Below are positions 9,828-19,713 of a stretch of DNA of 64,000 bases, in pieces. The notes under the pieces are model-generated. The model was not told where the DNA came from. It did not search any database and saw only the letters and a list, made by a program, of their open reading frames with translations. The first letter of the stretch is position 1; every line of letters starts with the position of its first letter. The stretch is from Comamonadaceae bacterium PBBC2 (GTDB taxonomy: Bacteria > Pseudomonadota > Gammaproteobacteria > Burkholderiales > Burkholderiaceae_C), in the NCBI GenBank assembly GCA_002255935.1, contig NKIO01000004.1, positions 1 to 64,000 on the forward strand, written 5' to 3'. A program made the position numbers and the translations under genes.

Positions 9828-12758
9828 ATGAAAACTTTGGTGATTGCAGAGAAGCCTTCGGTGGCTCAAGACATCGTGCGGGCCCTGACCCCTGTGGCGG
9901 GCAAGTTCGAAAAACACGAGGACCATTTTGAGAGCGACACCTATGTGGTGACGAGCGCGGTGGGCCACCTGGTGGAGATCCAGGCCCCCGAGCAATACGA
10001 TGTGAAACGCGGCAAGTGGAGCTTTGCCAACTTGCCCGTCATTCCGCCACACTTTGACTTGAAGCCGGTGGACAAGACCAAGAGCCGCTTGACGGCCGTG
10101 GTCAGGCAAGCCAAGCGCAAGGACGTGACAGCCATCATCAACGCCTGTGACGCGGGCCGCGAAGGGGAGTTGATCTTCCGCCTGATCGAGCAGTACGCCG
10201 GTGGTACCAAACCGCTGAACAAACCCGTCAAGCGCTTGTGGCTGCAGTCTATGACGCCGCAAGCGATCCGCGACGGCTTTGACAGCCTGCGCAGCGAACA
10301 GCAAATGCAGGGCCTGGCCGACGCCGCCCGCAGCCGCTCTGAGGCCGACTGGCTGGTGGGCATCAACGGCACCCGCGCCATGACCGCGTTCAACTCGCGC
10401 GATGGCGGCTTTTTCTTGACCACCGTGGGCCGGGTGCAAACGCCCACGCTGGCCGTGGTGGTCGAGCGCGAAGAACAAATCCGCAAGTTCATCAGCCGCG
10501 ATTACTGGGAGATCCACGCCGAGTTTGCTGCCGCCGCAGGCACCTACCCTGGCAAGTGGTTTGACCCCGCTTGGAAAAAAGAAGAAGACGCCGAAAAGAA
10601 AGCCGACCGCCAATGGACCGCTGCCGAGGCACAAGCCATCGTCAACGCCGTGCGCGGCCAAAAAGCCACCGTCACCGAAGAGGCCACGCCCACCACGCAA
10701 GCCAGCCCTGGCCTGTTTGACCTGACCAGTTTGCAGCGTGAGGCCAACGGCAAGTTCGGCTTCTCGGCCAAAACCACGCTGGCGCTGGCGCAAAGCCTGT
10801 ACGAACGCCACAAGGCCCTGACCTACCCGCGTACCGACTCGCGCCACCTGCCCGAAGACTATGTGCCCGTGGCCAAACAGACTTTCGAGATGCTGGCCGA
10901 CAGCGGCATGCGCCACCTGGCCCCCCACGCCCTGACGGCGCTCAACAACAACTACGTGCGCAAGATCCCGCGTGTGTTCGACAACAAAAAGGTGTCGGAC
11001 CACTTCGCCATCATCCCCACGCTTCAAGCGCCCAGCGGCTTGTCTGAGGCCGAGCAAAAGCTGTATGACCTGGTGGTGCGCCGCTTCATGGCGGTGTTCT
11101 TCCCCAGCGCCGAATACCAAGTCACCACCCGCATCAGCGTGGCCGCAGGCCACAGCTTCAAGACCGTGGGCAAGGTGTTGGTCAAGCCCGGTTGGCTCGC
11201 CATCTATGGCAAGGAAGCCGCCAATGAAGTTGAAGACGCCAAAGACGGTGACAAGGGCCAGAACCTGGTGCCGGTGCAGCCGGGCGAACAAGTCGGCGTC
11301 GAGTCGGTCGAAGCCAAGGGCCTCAAGACCCGCCCACCGGCACGCTACTCAGAAGCCACGCTGCTGGGCGCCATGGAAGGCGCGGGCAAGATGGTGGACG
11401 ACGACGAGCTGCGCGAAGCCATGCAAGAAAAAGGCTTGGGCACACCAGCCACCCGCGCCGCGACCATCGAAGGCCTGATCAACGAGAAGTACATGCTGCG
11501 CGAAGGCCGCGAGATGATCCCGACGGCCAAGGCCTTCCAACTCATGACGCTGTTGCGCGGCTTGCAGGTCGAAGAACTCTCCAAGCCTGAGCTCACCGGC
11601 GAATGGGAATACAAGCTCGCCCAGATGGAGCAAGGCAAACTCAGCCGCGCCACCTTCATGGCCGAGATCGCGGCCATGACCGAGCACATCGTCAAGAAAG
11701 CCAAAGAGTACGACCGCGACACCGTGCCCGGTGACTACGCCACCCTGAGCACGCCCTGCCCCAACTGCGGCGGCGTGGTCAAAGAAAACTACCGCCGCTA
11801 TACCTGCACCGGCGCCAACGGCGCATCCGAAGGCTGCGGCTTCTCGTTTGGCAAATCGCCCGCGGGCCGCACCTTTGAGCCGGTCGAAGTTGAGCAGTTC
11901 ATGCGCGACAAAAAGATCGGCCCGCTGGACGGCTTCCGCTCCAAGGCCGGCTGGCCCTTCGTGGCCGAGATGGCGCTCAAGTACAACGAAGAAGAAAAGA
12001 ACTGGAAGCTCGAGTTTGACTTCGGCGACGACAAGAAAAACGAAGACACCGGCGAGATCGTCGAGTTCACCGACGCCTCGCTGGGCGCCTGCCCCAAGTG
12101 CGGCAGCGCGGTACACGAGCACGGCAGCAACTACGTGTGCAGCAAAGCCGTGCCGACGAACGAACAGCCTACCCCCAGCTGCGACTTCAAGAGCGGCCAA
12201 ATCATCTTGCAGCAACCCATCGAGCGCGAGCAGTTCAGCAAATTGCTGAGCACCGGCAAGACCGACTTGCTCGACAAGTTCGTCAGCAACCGCACGCGCC
12301 GCAGTTTCAAGGCCATGCTGGCCTGGAACCCCGAAGAGGGCAAAGTCAGCTTCGAGTTCGAGCAGCGCGAAGGCGGCAAGAAATACCCGCCGCGCAAGAC
12401 AGCCGCCAAAAAGACCCCGTTTGGCAAAGTGGCCGTGAAGAAGGCCGCCACCAAAACCACTGCGGCCAAAACCCCCGCTGCCAAAAAAGCTGCCAAAACC
12501 GCCGCCCCCAAAGCGCCGCGCAAAGCCGCTGTGGGCACCTTGAAGCCCAGCGCCTCATTGGCCGCCGTGATCGGTGACGGCACCTACGCCCGCACCGAAG
12601 TGGTCAAGAAAATCTGGGACTACATCAAAGCCAACGGCCTGCAAGACCCAGCCGACAAACGCTCCATCAAAGCCGATGGCAAGCTGCAAGCCGTGTTCGG
12701 CAAAGACCAAGCCACCATGTTCGAGCTGGCCGGCATCATCGGCAAGCACTTGAGCTGA
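9828..12758 (+). CDS. topB: DNA topoisomerase III with C-terminal H1-like linker and SWIB domain
   Basis: MKTLVIAEKPSVAQDIVRAL...; ALTYPRTDSRHLPEDY active site region; CxxC zinc motifs (CPNCGG, CPKCGS); Lys/Ala linker, then VIGDGTYARTEVVKKIWDYIKANGLQDPADKRSIKADGKLQAVFGKDQATMFELAGIIGKHL (SWIB/MDM2 pattern). Confidence 0.94.
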   Translation: MKTLVIAEKPSVAQDIVRALTPVAGKFEKHEDHFESDTYVVTSAVGHLVEIQAPEQYDVKRGKWSFANLPVIPPHFDLKPVDKTKSRLTAVVRQAKRKDVTAIINACDAGREGELIFRLIEQYAGGTKPLNKPVKRLWLQSMTPQAIRDGFDSLRSEQQMQGLADAARSRSEADWLVGINGTRAMTAFNSRDGGFFLTTVGRVQTPTLAVVVEREEQIRKFISRDYWEIHAEFAAAAGTYPGKWFDPAWKKEEDAEKKADRQWTAAEAQAIVNAVRGQKATVTEEATPTTQASPGLFDLTSLQREANGKFGFSAKTTLALAQSLYERHKALTYPRTDSRHLPEDYVPVAKQTFEMLADSGMRHLAPHALTALNNNYVRKIPRVFDNKKVSDHFAIIPTLQAPSGLSEAEQKLYDLVVRRFMAVFFPSAEYQVTTRISVAAGHSFKTVGKVLVKPGWLAIYGKEAANEVEDAKDGDKGQNLVPVQPGEQVGVESVEAKGLKTRPPARYSEATLLGAMEGAGKMVDDDELREAMQEKGLGTPATRAATIEGLINEKYMLREGREMIPTAKAFQLMTLLRGLQVEELSKPELTGEWEYKLAQMEQGKLSRATFMAEIAAMTEHIVKKAKEYDRDTVPGDYATLSTPCPNCGGVVKENYRRYTCTGANGASEGCGFSFGKSPAGRTFEPVEVEQFMRDKKIGPLDGFRSKAGWPFVAEMALKYNEEEKNWKLEFDFGDDKKNEDTGEIVEFTDASLGACPKCGSAVHEHGSNYVCSKAVPTNEQPTPSCDFKSGQIILQQPIEREQFSKLLSTGKTDLLDKFVSNRTRRSFKAMLAWNPEEGKVSFEFEQREGGKKYPPRKTAAKKTPFGKVAVKKAATKTTAAKTPAAKKAAKTAAPKAPRKAAVGTLKPSASLAAVIGDGTYARTEVVKKIWDYIKANGLQDPADKRSIKADGKLQAVFGKDQATMFELAGIIGKHLS

Positions 12759-12823
12759 CCTCGACGCACGGAGGCTTGCCTTGGGCGCTGTTGCAGTTGT
12801 GACAGCTGTGGCTGCTGTCGGTA

Positions 12824-12900
12824 TGTGGGAGCCCAACTGTGTTGGGCGATTCCTGGCAAACCGCTGTGCATGCATCGCCCAGCAAAGCTGAGCTCCCACA
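12824..12900. repeat. BIME-like pair of opposed REP palindromes
   Basis: TGTGGGAGCCCAACTGTGTTGGGCGATT ... CATCGCCCAGCAAAGCTGAGCTCCCACA; degenerate third copy CGTAGGCGCTGAACTTCTTCGCCGATT at about 12912-12938. Confidence 0.82.
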
Positions 12901-13123
12901 AAAAGCCCCCTCGTAGGCGCTGAACTTCTTCGCCGATTGCGCGCAAACCACCCCATCTACCGAGGGCTTACCCTTGCTCCGATCTCCCAAGACCCCATTT
13001 CTGCCAATAAAATAACAATTTAAAACATACTCACATCAATTAATTAGAACTTTGCAAGCAATTTATGGCCAATTGTTTGTAAGAATGAACCCTTGTTCAT
13101 CAACCATAGTCGGGGGTTCTTAA

Positions 13124-15160
13124 ATGCTAAACGTCAACGTTATCAATGCCAAAAACACACAAAAATTAGAAGTTAAACCAGGCCAGCCGGTCAACCTGAA
13201 GGTCGATCCCAACACCCGTTTTGAACTGGTCGATCCAGCAAACGGTAAGGCACCTACGCAAATCAAGGCCCGACGGGTGGGCGACAACCTTGAAATCGTG
13301 ACGGACGAAAAAGCGCAGATTGAAGACGAGGCCGTCAGCAATGCACAGACGCCGGATTTGGTCTTGGAGAACTATTACAAGCAAGAAGATGTGAGCCTTT
13401 TCGCAGGTGAAGGTGAGCAGGCCGTGAGCTATGTTCCAGTGGACGGTGCTGCCTACAGTTCTTATGCAGCGATGAACACATCGGCGACGACAGGGGCAGC
13501 TGTTGCTGCGCTGCCTTTGTTGAGTCCTTGGGTGGGCGTGGCCGCAGGAGCAGGCTTGGCTGCGGCTGGTGGCGGAGGTGGCGGCAGCGGCAGCTCGCCT
13601 CAAGTGGCGAATAAGGCGCCTGTGGCGAAAGATGACGTGAAGTCGGTTACTGAAAATGGAACTCTCGAAGGCTCAGTTCCAAGCGCTACTGATCCTGATG
13701 GTGCCGTTGTACGCTATGAATTGGTTAGTAATGTGGCGAATTCAGATGGAATTTTGATTTTTAATTCAAACGGAACTTACAAGTTTAAACCCAGTAATTT
13801 TGATTATTTGGCTGAAGGTGAAAAGGCAACAGTTACATTCAAATATACTGCGGTAGATGGTTATGGCGCAAAGAGTGAGCCTAAAACAGTCACCATCACG
13901 GTTACTGGAACAAATGACAATCCTGAGATTGTTGCTATAAATTCCGGAAATCAGCCTGATATTTCCAATGTTATGCTAACTGAAAATGGTAAGGGGATTT
14001 CGACACATGGAACTTTAACTGTTCAAGATAAAGATATTTATGAGCCAGTGAGCTTCATTTTGAACGCTACAAAAGTCGACTTTGAAGGCACAACATTTAT
14101 GCATATTAATCCCGATGAAAGTCCGGAGATTGTTGATTTTGTGTTGCCTTTGTTAACACTAAAAAACACAATTGGAAAGCTGGTAACCGACCCACATAAT
14201 TTAACTTGGAATTTTGATTATTTGGATAGTGATGCATCATTCTTTAGTGCAATTCCAGAGGGTCAGACTTTGGTGATTAATTACACAATTGAAGTTATGG
14301 ATCCGCATGGGTCTGTAGCTACGAAAGTCATTACCGTTTCCATACTTGGAACCAATGACGCACCTGTTGTCAATGTTGATGCTGGCCACAATTCAGTTTT
14401 GGAGCTTGCTGAAACAAACGGAATTATTCAAGGAGGAGATGAATTGACCTTGATGGATCCTGATATTAATGACTATGTGACTTTTCATATTAGTAAAGTA
14501 TTGGCCAACGGATATTCCATAGATCCTGCTAACGATGAGCTTCAATTTTGGGACATGTTAAAGGTGTCTGTGGGAAAAGACATCAATGGAAATCCGCTCA
14601 CATTAAGTGATTCAAATAATATCCGTTGGGATTTCTCATCGGTTCACTCCTATGATTTTGATCCTTTGCAAAAAGATAGTGTTTTGAAATTGGAGTATAC
14701 AATTGAATTTACGGATAGTCATGGTGCGGTAAGTGAAAAAACAATCTCAGTAAATATAACGGGCACGAATGATGCGCCATTAATTTTCACGGATATAGAA
14801 ACTGATAGTGCAGATGAAAAAATTGACGGTAACTTTGATGCCCAAGGTACTTTTACGGTGATTGATGAAGATGTTCCACTGTCCTCAAAAGTATCAGTTG
14901 TAAAACTAAAAAATGACTTAAGCCCAGCAGGCCAGGAAATTGATATTTCCAACATCAATTTGGCAAGTCTATTGACAACCAGCGGTACATTTGTAGATAA
15001 AAACGAACTTCATAACTTAACTTGGAAATTTAATGGAGAAGCCACACTGGTTAAAGATTTGGGGCTTTCCACGGGTGCCTATACATTGGTATACGACATC
15101 GCCATCAGCGATCAGGCCTTAACAAGCCATCAAACCGTCAACATCCATTTTCAGGTTTGA
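13124..15160 (+). CDS. BapA-prefix-like / VCBS-repeat surface protein, apparently lacking a C-terminal RTX/secretion module
   Basis: N-terminal MLNVNVINAKNTQKLEVKPGQPVNLKVDPNTRFELVDP..., Gly-rich AAAGGGGGGSGS linker, repeated VTGTNDNPEI / ILGTNDAPVVN / ITGTNDAPLIF motifs typical of VCBS repeats; coding DNA is markedly AT-rich. Confidence 0.8.
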   Translation: MLNVNVINAKNTQKLEVKPGQPVNLKVDPNTRFELVDPANGKAPTQIKARRVGDNLEIVTDEKAQIEDEAVSNAQTPDLVLENYYKQEDVSLFAGEGEQAVSYVPVDGAAYSSYAAMNTSATTGAAVAALPLLSPWVGVAAGAGLAAAGGGGGGSGSSPQVANKAPVAKDDVKSVTENGTLEGSVPSATDPDGAVVRYELVSNVANSDGILIFNSNGTYKFKPSNFDYLAEGEKATVTFKYTAVDGYGAKSEPKTVTITVTGTNDNPEIVAINSGNQPDISNVMLTENGKGISTHGTLTVQDKDIYEPVSFILNATKVDFEGTTFMHINPDESPEIVDFVLPLLTLKNTIGKLVTDPHNLTWNFDYLDSDASFFSAIPEGQTLVINYTIEVMDPHGSVATKVITVSILGTNDAPVVNVDAGHNSVLELAETNGIIQGGDELTLMDPDINDYVTFHISKVLANGYSIDPANDELQFWDMLKVSVGKDINGNPLTLSDSNNIRWDFSSVHSYDFDPLQKDSVLKLEYTIEFTDSHGAVSEKTISVNITGTNDAPLIFTDIETDSADEKIDGNFDAQGTFTVIDEDVPLSSKVSVVKLKNDLSPAGQEIDISNINLASLLTTSGTFVDKNELHNLTWKFNGEATLVKDLGLSTGAYTLVYDIAISDQALTSHQTVNIHFQV

Positions 15161-15193
15161 TGCTCTTCGTTGAAGTGCGGGAATCTGTTCACC

Positions 15194-16123
15194 TCACCCA
15201 TTGAAATTCAACCCCAACCCCGCCACCGGCCAGTCATCCACTGCGATCAGCCGCCCTGTCGCAGACAGGGTGATGTAGGCGGTGCGGTGGCCGGGGCCGC
15301 CGAAGCAGATGTTGGTGGTGAAGGGGTCGGGCAGGGGCACGTGTTGCACTTGCTGGCCGTTGGGGCTGACGATGGAGATGCCGCCGTGCACCAAGGTGGC
15401 CACGCAGAGGTTGCCCTCGGCATCGACGGCCATCGAGTCAAAACGTTGGTAATGCCCGCCCGGTGATGCCGTCACCATGCGCGCGCCCTGGGGCGATGGC
15501 CAAGGGTCTTTGCGCACTTGGCCTGGGGCGGTGATGTCAAAGGCCCACACGCGGGCGCCTTCGGTCTCGGCGTAATAAAGCGTTTGGCCGTCGGGTGAGA
15601 GGGCAATGCCGTTGGGCGTCATCACCGGCTTGGCCACGGCGTGCACGCTTGAGCCGTTGGGCTGGGCATAGAACAGGCCGCCTCGGTCCATCTCGTGGTG
15701 GCGCACTTTGCCCAGGTCGGTGAAATAAAAACCGCCATGCGCGTCAAACACCAGGTCGTTGGGGCCGCGCAAGCCGATGCCGTCCACTTGTTCGTACAGG
15801 CGTTCAAATTTGCCGGTGTTCAGGTTCACCCGTTCGATGCGTCCGCCCGAGTAATCGTGCGCTTGCCCGATGGGGCGCAGGTAGTTGCCCGGGTCGCGCG
15901 TCCATTCAAAGCCACCGTTGTTGCAGATGTAGACCGCGCCGTCAGGCCCGATGGCCGCGCCGTTGGGGCCCGCGCCCAAGTCGGCCACCACCTGCACCCG
16001 CCCGTCGGCCGTCACGCGGGTGAGTGTGCCGCGTGCAATCTCGACCAACAGCACCGAGCCATCGTCCATGGCCACGGGCCCCTCGGGAAATTGCAGTCCT
16101 GTCGCCAGTTCTCTGATTTTCAT
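15194..16123 (-). CDS. SMP-30/gluconolactonase/LRE family protein
   Basis: MKIRELATGLQFPEGPVAMDDGSVLLVEIARGTLTRV..., GPNDLVFDAHGGFYFTDLG, PNGIALSPDGQTLYYAET. Confidence 0.9.
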   Translation of the reverse strand: MKIRELATGLQFPEGPVAMDDGSVLLVEIARGTLTRVTADGRVQVVADLGAGPNGAAIGPDGAVYICNNGGFEWTRDPGNYLRPIGQAHDYSGGRIERVNLNTGKFERLYEQVDGIGLRGPNDLVFDAHGGFYFTDLGKVRHHEMDRGGLFYAQPNGSSVHAVAKPVMTPNGIALSPDGQTLYYAETEGARVWAFDITAPGQVRKDPWPSPQGARMVTASPGGHYQRFDSMAVDAEGNLCVATLVHGGISIVSPNGQQVQHVPLPDPFTTNICFGGPGHRTAYITLSATGRLIAVDDWPVAGLGLNFNG

Positions 16124-16292
16124 GCCGGTCCTTGAGCGTTGATCCTTCCAATGTATGCCGCGCCTAGCCTGCAGCAAGCGGGGATTCCCTAGGCTGACTA
16201 CACCTTGTGGTCAGCAGCAACACACCCTTGGGCAGATGGTGCGCGCTGCCCTGTGCGGGCACAGTGGCGCTTCCATTGCACAAGGAGTGATC

Positions 16293-16766
16293 ATGAAACG
16301 TTTCGTTGGGGGCTGCTTGCTGGCCTTGTCTTTGAGTGGGGCTTTGGCTGCTACGGAAACCGGTGTGGGCTCGGGCTTGGGCGCGGGCACCACCAAGTTC
16401 ATCGCGCGCCAAGAGCAAAACATCCATGCCATGGCTCAGGCGCGCACGCAAGAAAAGTCGGTGGGCGCCACGCGCAGCCTGATCAAGACGCAGACCAAAC
16501 TGATCAAGCAAACGCGGGAGCAAATGTCGGCCCAAGACGCGATGATTTTGCGCACCCGTGAGCAGATCAAGGACCACGACAAGGACGCAGCCATTGTGAA
16601 AGAGCAGCTGCAAGCGCAAGAAAAAGCACAGATGCAAACGCTGGATCAGCTCAAGGACCAAGACAAGGCGCTGGGCAAAACGCTGGAGCACTTGCAGGCG
16701 CAAGAAAAAGCGCAAATCCAGCTGCACGACACGCTCAAGGCGCAACGCGCTGTCAAAACCTCTTGA
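16293..16766 (+). CDS. Secreted/periplasmic coiled-coil protein, function unknown
   Basis: Signal peptide MKRFVGGCLLALSLSGALAATE; Gln/Lys-rich helical body with repeated LQAQEKAQ and KDQDK/KDHDK segments. Confidence 0.65.
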   Translation: MKRFVGGCLLALSLSGALAATETGVGSGLGAGTTKFIARQEQNIHAMAQARTQEKSVGATRSLIKTQTKLIKQTREQMSAQDAMILRTREQIKDHDKDAAIVKEQLQAQEKAQMQTLDQLKDQDKALGKTLEHLQAQEKAQIQLHDTLKAQRAVKTS

Positions 16767-16772
16767 GGGCCA

Positions 16773-18662
16773 TCACTCGCCGCTGATCACCTGCACCTTG
16801 ACGGGCAGCGCCGCGATCAGGGCTTGCAGCTCGCGGTGCAAGTCGCCATCGCCATCGCGCTCTAGGCTCACGCTCACGGGCAGGTCGCCTTGCGCGGTCA
16901 CGCGGGGGCGCACGGCCTTGACCCCGTACACCTGATCGACCAAGGCTTGCACCACCGCCCCCGTGGCCAAGGTGCGCAGTTCGGGCTTGTAGATCTTGCC
17001 CACATTGGTCACCGGCATGCGTTCCAAAATGGTGATGCGTTTGGGCTTGGCGGGCGCTTCGTCCACGCGCTCGGCGGTGAAGGCCAGCAACTCTTGCTCG
17101 CTCACTTGGGCGCCGGGCTTGAGCGAGGCAAAAGCCACGGGCAGCTCACCGGCATAAGCATCGGGCGCGCCCACGGCGGCGCACAGCTCCACGGCGGGGT
17201 GTGCGCCCAGTGCGTCTTCGATCACCTTGGGGTCGATGTTGTGGCCGCCCCGAATGATCAGGTCTTTGGCGCGGCCGGTCAGGTGCAAGCGGCCTTGCGC
17301 GTCTACAAATCCCACGTCGCCTGTGATGAGCCAGCCATCGGGCGTGAAGCTGCGGGCGGTCTCGGCCGCGTCCAGATAGCCTGAGAACAAATTGGGCCCT
17401 TGGTACAGCACCATGCCTTTGTCGCCTGCGGGCAGGGTTTGGGCAGTGGCTTGGCCATCGCTGTTCAGGCCCACGATGCGCACACTGGCATGCGGCAGCG
17501 GCCAGCCCACGCAGCCCGCAGGTGCGCTCAGGCCCGGTGGGGCCACGGTGCTCAGGCCTGCGGTTTCGGTCATGCCCAGGCTTTCGTTGATCTGCAGGCC
17601 AAAGGCTTGTTCAAAGCGCAAGGCCAGCTCGGGCGGCAAGGGTGCAGCCCCCGTGCGCACCGCGCGCAGGCGTGAAATGTCGGCCCCGGCCAGCGGCACC
17701 GCCGCCAGCGCGGCCAGCACCGTGGGCACGCCCGACATGAGCGTGCAGCCGTGGTGCCCCACCAGCCGCCAGTAGTTGGCGATCACCTCGCGGTTGCGAA
17801 ACAGGCTGGGTGTGGGGATCAGGATGTGCATGCCCACCGCCAGCGAGCACAAGGCCCCCGGCAACACACCGGCCACATGGAACAGCGGGTAGCCGTTGAG
17901 GGTCACGTCGCTGGCCTGAAAGCCTTGCATCTGCGCATTGGCCCAGGCGGTGAAGACCTGTGCCCCATGGCTGTGGCGGGCCAGCTTGGGCGCACCGGTG
18001 GTGCCACCGGTGTGAAAGTAGGCCGCGATGTCAGTGGCCTGAAACACCCGCCCGCTGAGCAGCCGGTCGCTCGCTTGCAGGGCGCGTGCCGCATGGAAGT
18101 CCTGCACGCCTGCGGGCAGTGCATCGCTTGGCGGCAGCGGGCCACCCTCGGGGTTGACCAGCAAAATGGTTTTCAGGGCGGGGCATTGTCTTTGCAGGCG
18201 CAGCGCTTTGGCGCGCATTTGGCTGTCGTCGTCCACGCCATGGGCGATCAGCACTTGCGCACCACTGGCACGCAGCAAAGACAAGAGCTTGTCCTCGCTC
18301 AGCAGCGGGTTCAGCGGCTGCACAATGCCCGCCGCCTCGCCACCCCACAGCGCCAGGTGGTAGGCCAGCCCGCCGGGCAGCATGGCGGCAACGACATCGG
18401 TGGGCTGCAAGCCCAGCGAATGCAACAGGTTGGCCGTTTGGTGAATGCCTTGCAGCAGCTGGCCATAGGTCCAGGTGGTGGCAGGGCCGCCGACCACTCC
18501 GGTGGCCAAGAAGGTGAGCGCGGGCCGGTCGGCATGCACTTGCGCGCTGGCGCGGATTAAGTCGTAGGTGCTGGGCCAAGGCATGGCCTCGGCCAAGGGG
18601 GTGGCGGCCACGCGTTGCAGCTCAGCCAAGGATTGAACGGGGGAGGAGACGGTCAGGTGCAT
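16773..18662 (-). CDS. Acyl-CoA synthetase (AMP-dependent synthetase/ligase)
   Basis: YFHTGGTTGAPKLARHSH P-loop, GWLITGDVGFVDAQGRLHLTGRAKDLIIRGGHNIDP motif. Confidence 0.93.
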   Translation of the reverse strand: MHLTVSSPVQSLAELQRVAATPLAEAMPWPSTYDLIRASAQVHADRPALTFLATGVVGGPATTWTYGQLLQGIHQTANLLHSLGLQPTDVVAAMLPGGLAYHLALWGGEAAGIVQPLNPLLSEDKLLSLLRASGAQVLIAHGVDDDSQMRAKALRLQRQCPALKTILLVNPEGGPLPPSDALPAGVQDFHAARALQASDRLLSGRVFQATDIAAYFHTGGTTGAPKLARHSHGAQVFTAWANAQMQGFQASDVTLNGYPLFHVAGVLPGALCSLAVGMHILIPTPSLFRNREVIANYWRLVGHHGCTLMSGVPTVLAALAAVPLAGADISRLRAVRTGAAPLPPELALRFEQAFGLQINESLGMTETAGLSTVAPPGLSAPAGCVGWPLPHASVRIVGLNSDGQATAQTLPAGDKGMVLYQGPNLFSGYLDAAETARSFTPDGWLITGDVGFVDAQGRLHLTGRAKDLIIRGGHNIDPKVIEDALGAHPAVELCAAVGAPDAYAGELPVAFASLKPGAQVSEQELLAFTAERVDEAPAKPKRITILERMPVTNVGKIYKPELRTLATGAVVQALVDQVYGVKAVRPRVTAQGDLPVSVSLERDGDGDLHRELQALIAALPVKVQVISGE

Positions 18663-18819
18663 GCGTGATGGTAGCCACCGCCTGCGAGACGCTTTGTCAC
18701 GCAGGCGGCAAAGGTGGCAAAGGCTTGTGGGGCCGTGCAGGGCCTGTGCACAGGTGACAGGGGGCTGTGGCGCATGCTTTCAGAATGGGCATGCTTTTCC
18801 ACTGCACACAAGAGGCCAT

Positions 18820-19713
18820 ATGCAACACATCGGATTTGTCGGCGCTTCGGGATTGATGGGCCATGGCATGGCCAAAAACATCCGGGCCAAGGGTTTTGAT
18901 TTGTCGATTTCGGTGCATCAACGCAGCGCGCCGGTTCAAGACCTGTTGGCAGCCGGGGCCCAGCAAGTGGGCAGTTACGCCGACTTGGCCGCTTGCGACG
19001 TGGTGCTGGTGTGCGTGACCGGCTCACCCCAGGTCGAGGCCGTGGTGGCCGGGCCCGGCGGCATTTTGTCAAAGGCGCGTGCAGGCCTGGTCATCATCGA
19101 CACCTCCACCAGCGAGCCCGATTCCACCCGCCGCCTGGCCGCCCTGTGCGCCGAAAAAAACGTGGTGTACGTCGATGCGCCGCTGACCCGCACGCCCATC
19201 GAAGCCGAGGCCGGCAAGCTCAACTCCATGGTGGGCGCATCGCCCGAGGTGTTTGCGCAAATCGAGCCGGTCATTCGCGCGTACAGCGAAAACGTGTTCC
19301 ATGTGGGCGAGACGGGCTCGGGTCATGTCATCAAGCTGCTCAACAACTTTGTGGCGCAAGCCATTTGCACCGCCACGGCCGAGGCCTTTGCCGTGGGCGC
19401 CAAGGCCGGCGTCAAGCTTGAAAAACTTGTGGAGGTCATCTCGGCGGGCGGCGTCAATTCCGGCCTCTTCCAGTTGATGGCCAAGACCTTGCGAGGCGAC
19501 TACGCGGCCATGAAGTTCGAGCTGAACAACGCGACCAAGGACTTGCGTTACTACGCCCACTTGAGCGAGAGCATGAAAGTGCCCTCCATCATTGGCGGCA
19601 GCGTGCACCAAGCTTTGAGCACGGCGGTGGCCTTGGGCTACGGCAGCGAGATGGTGCCATCGCTGGTCAAGGCGCAGGCCCAGCTCAACCAGGTCAAGAT
19701 CGGTCAGTCTTGA
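18820..19713 (+). CDS. NAD(P)-dependent beta-hydroxyacid dehydrogenase (3-hydroxyisobutyrate dehydrogenase family)
   Basis: MQHIGFVGASGLMGHGMAKNI..., GSGHVIKLLNNFV catalytic region. Confidence 0.9.
   Translation: MQHIGFVGASGLMGHGMAKNIRAKGFDLSISVHQRSAPVQDLLAAGAQQVGSYADLAACDVVLVCVTGSPQVEAVVAGPGGILSKARAGLVIIDTSTSEPDSTRRLAALCAEKNVVYVDAPLTRTPIEAEAGKLNSMVGASPEVFAQIEPVIRAYSENVFHVGETGSGHVIKLLNNFVAQAICTATAEAFAVGAKAGVKLEKLVEVISAGGVNSGLFQLMAKTLRGDYAAMKFELNNATKDLRYYAHLSESMKVPSIIGGSVHQALSTAVALGYGSEMVPSLVKAQAQLNQVKIGQS

Noticed and set aside
9747-11291. 514-aa minus-strand ORF opposite topB
   Set aside because: Shadow ORF; the topB reading frame is unambiguous.
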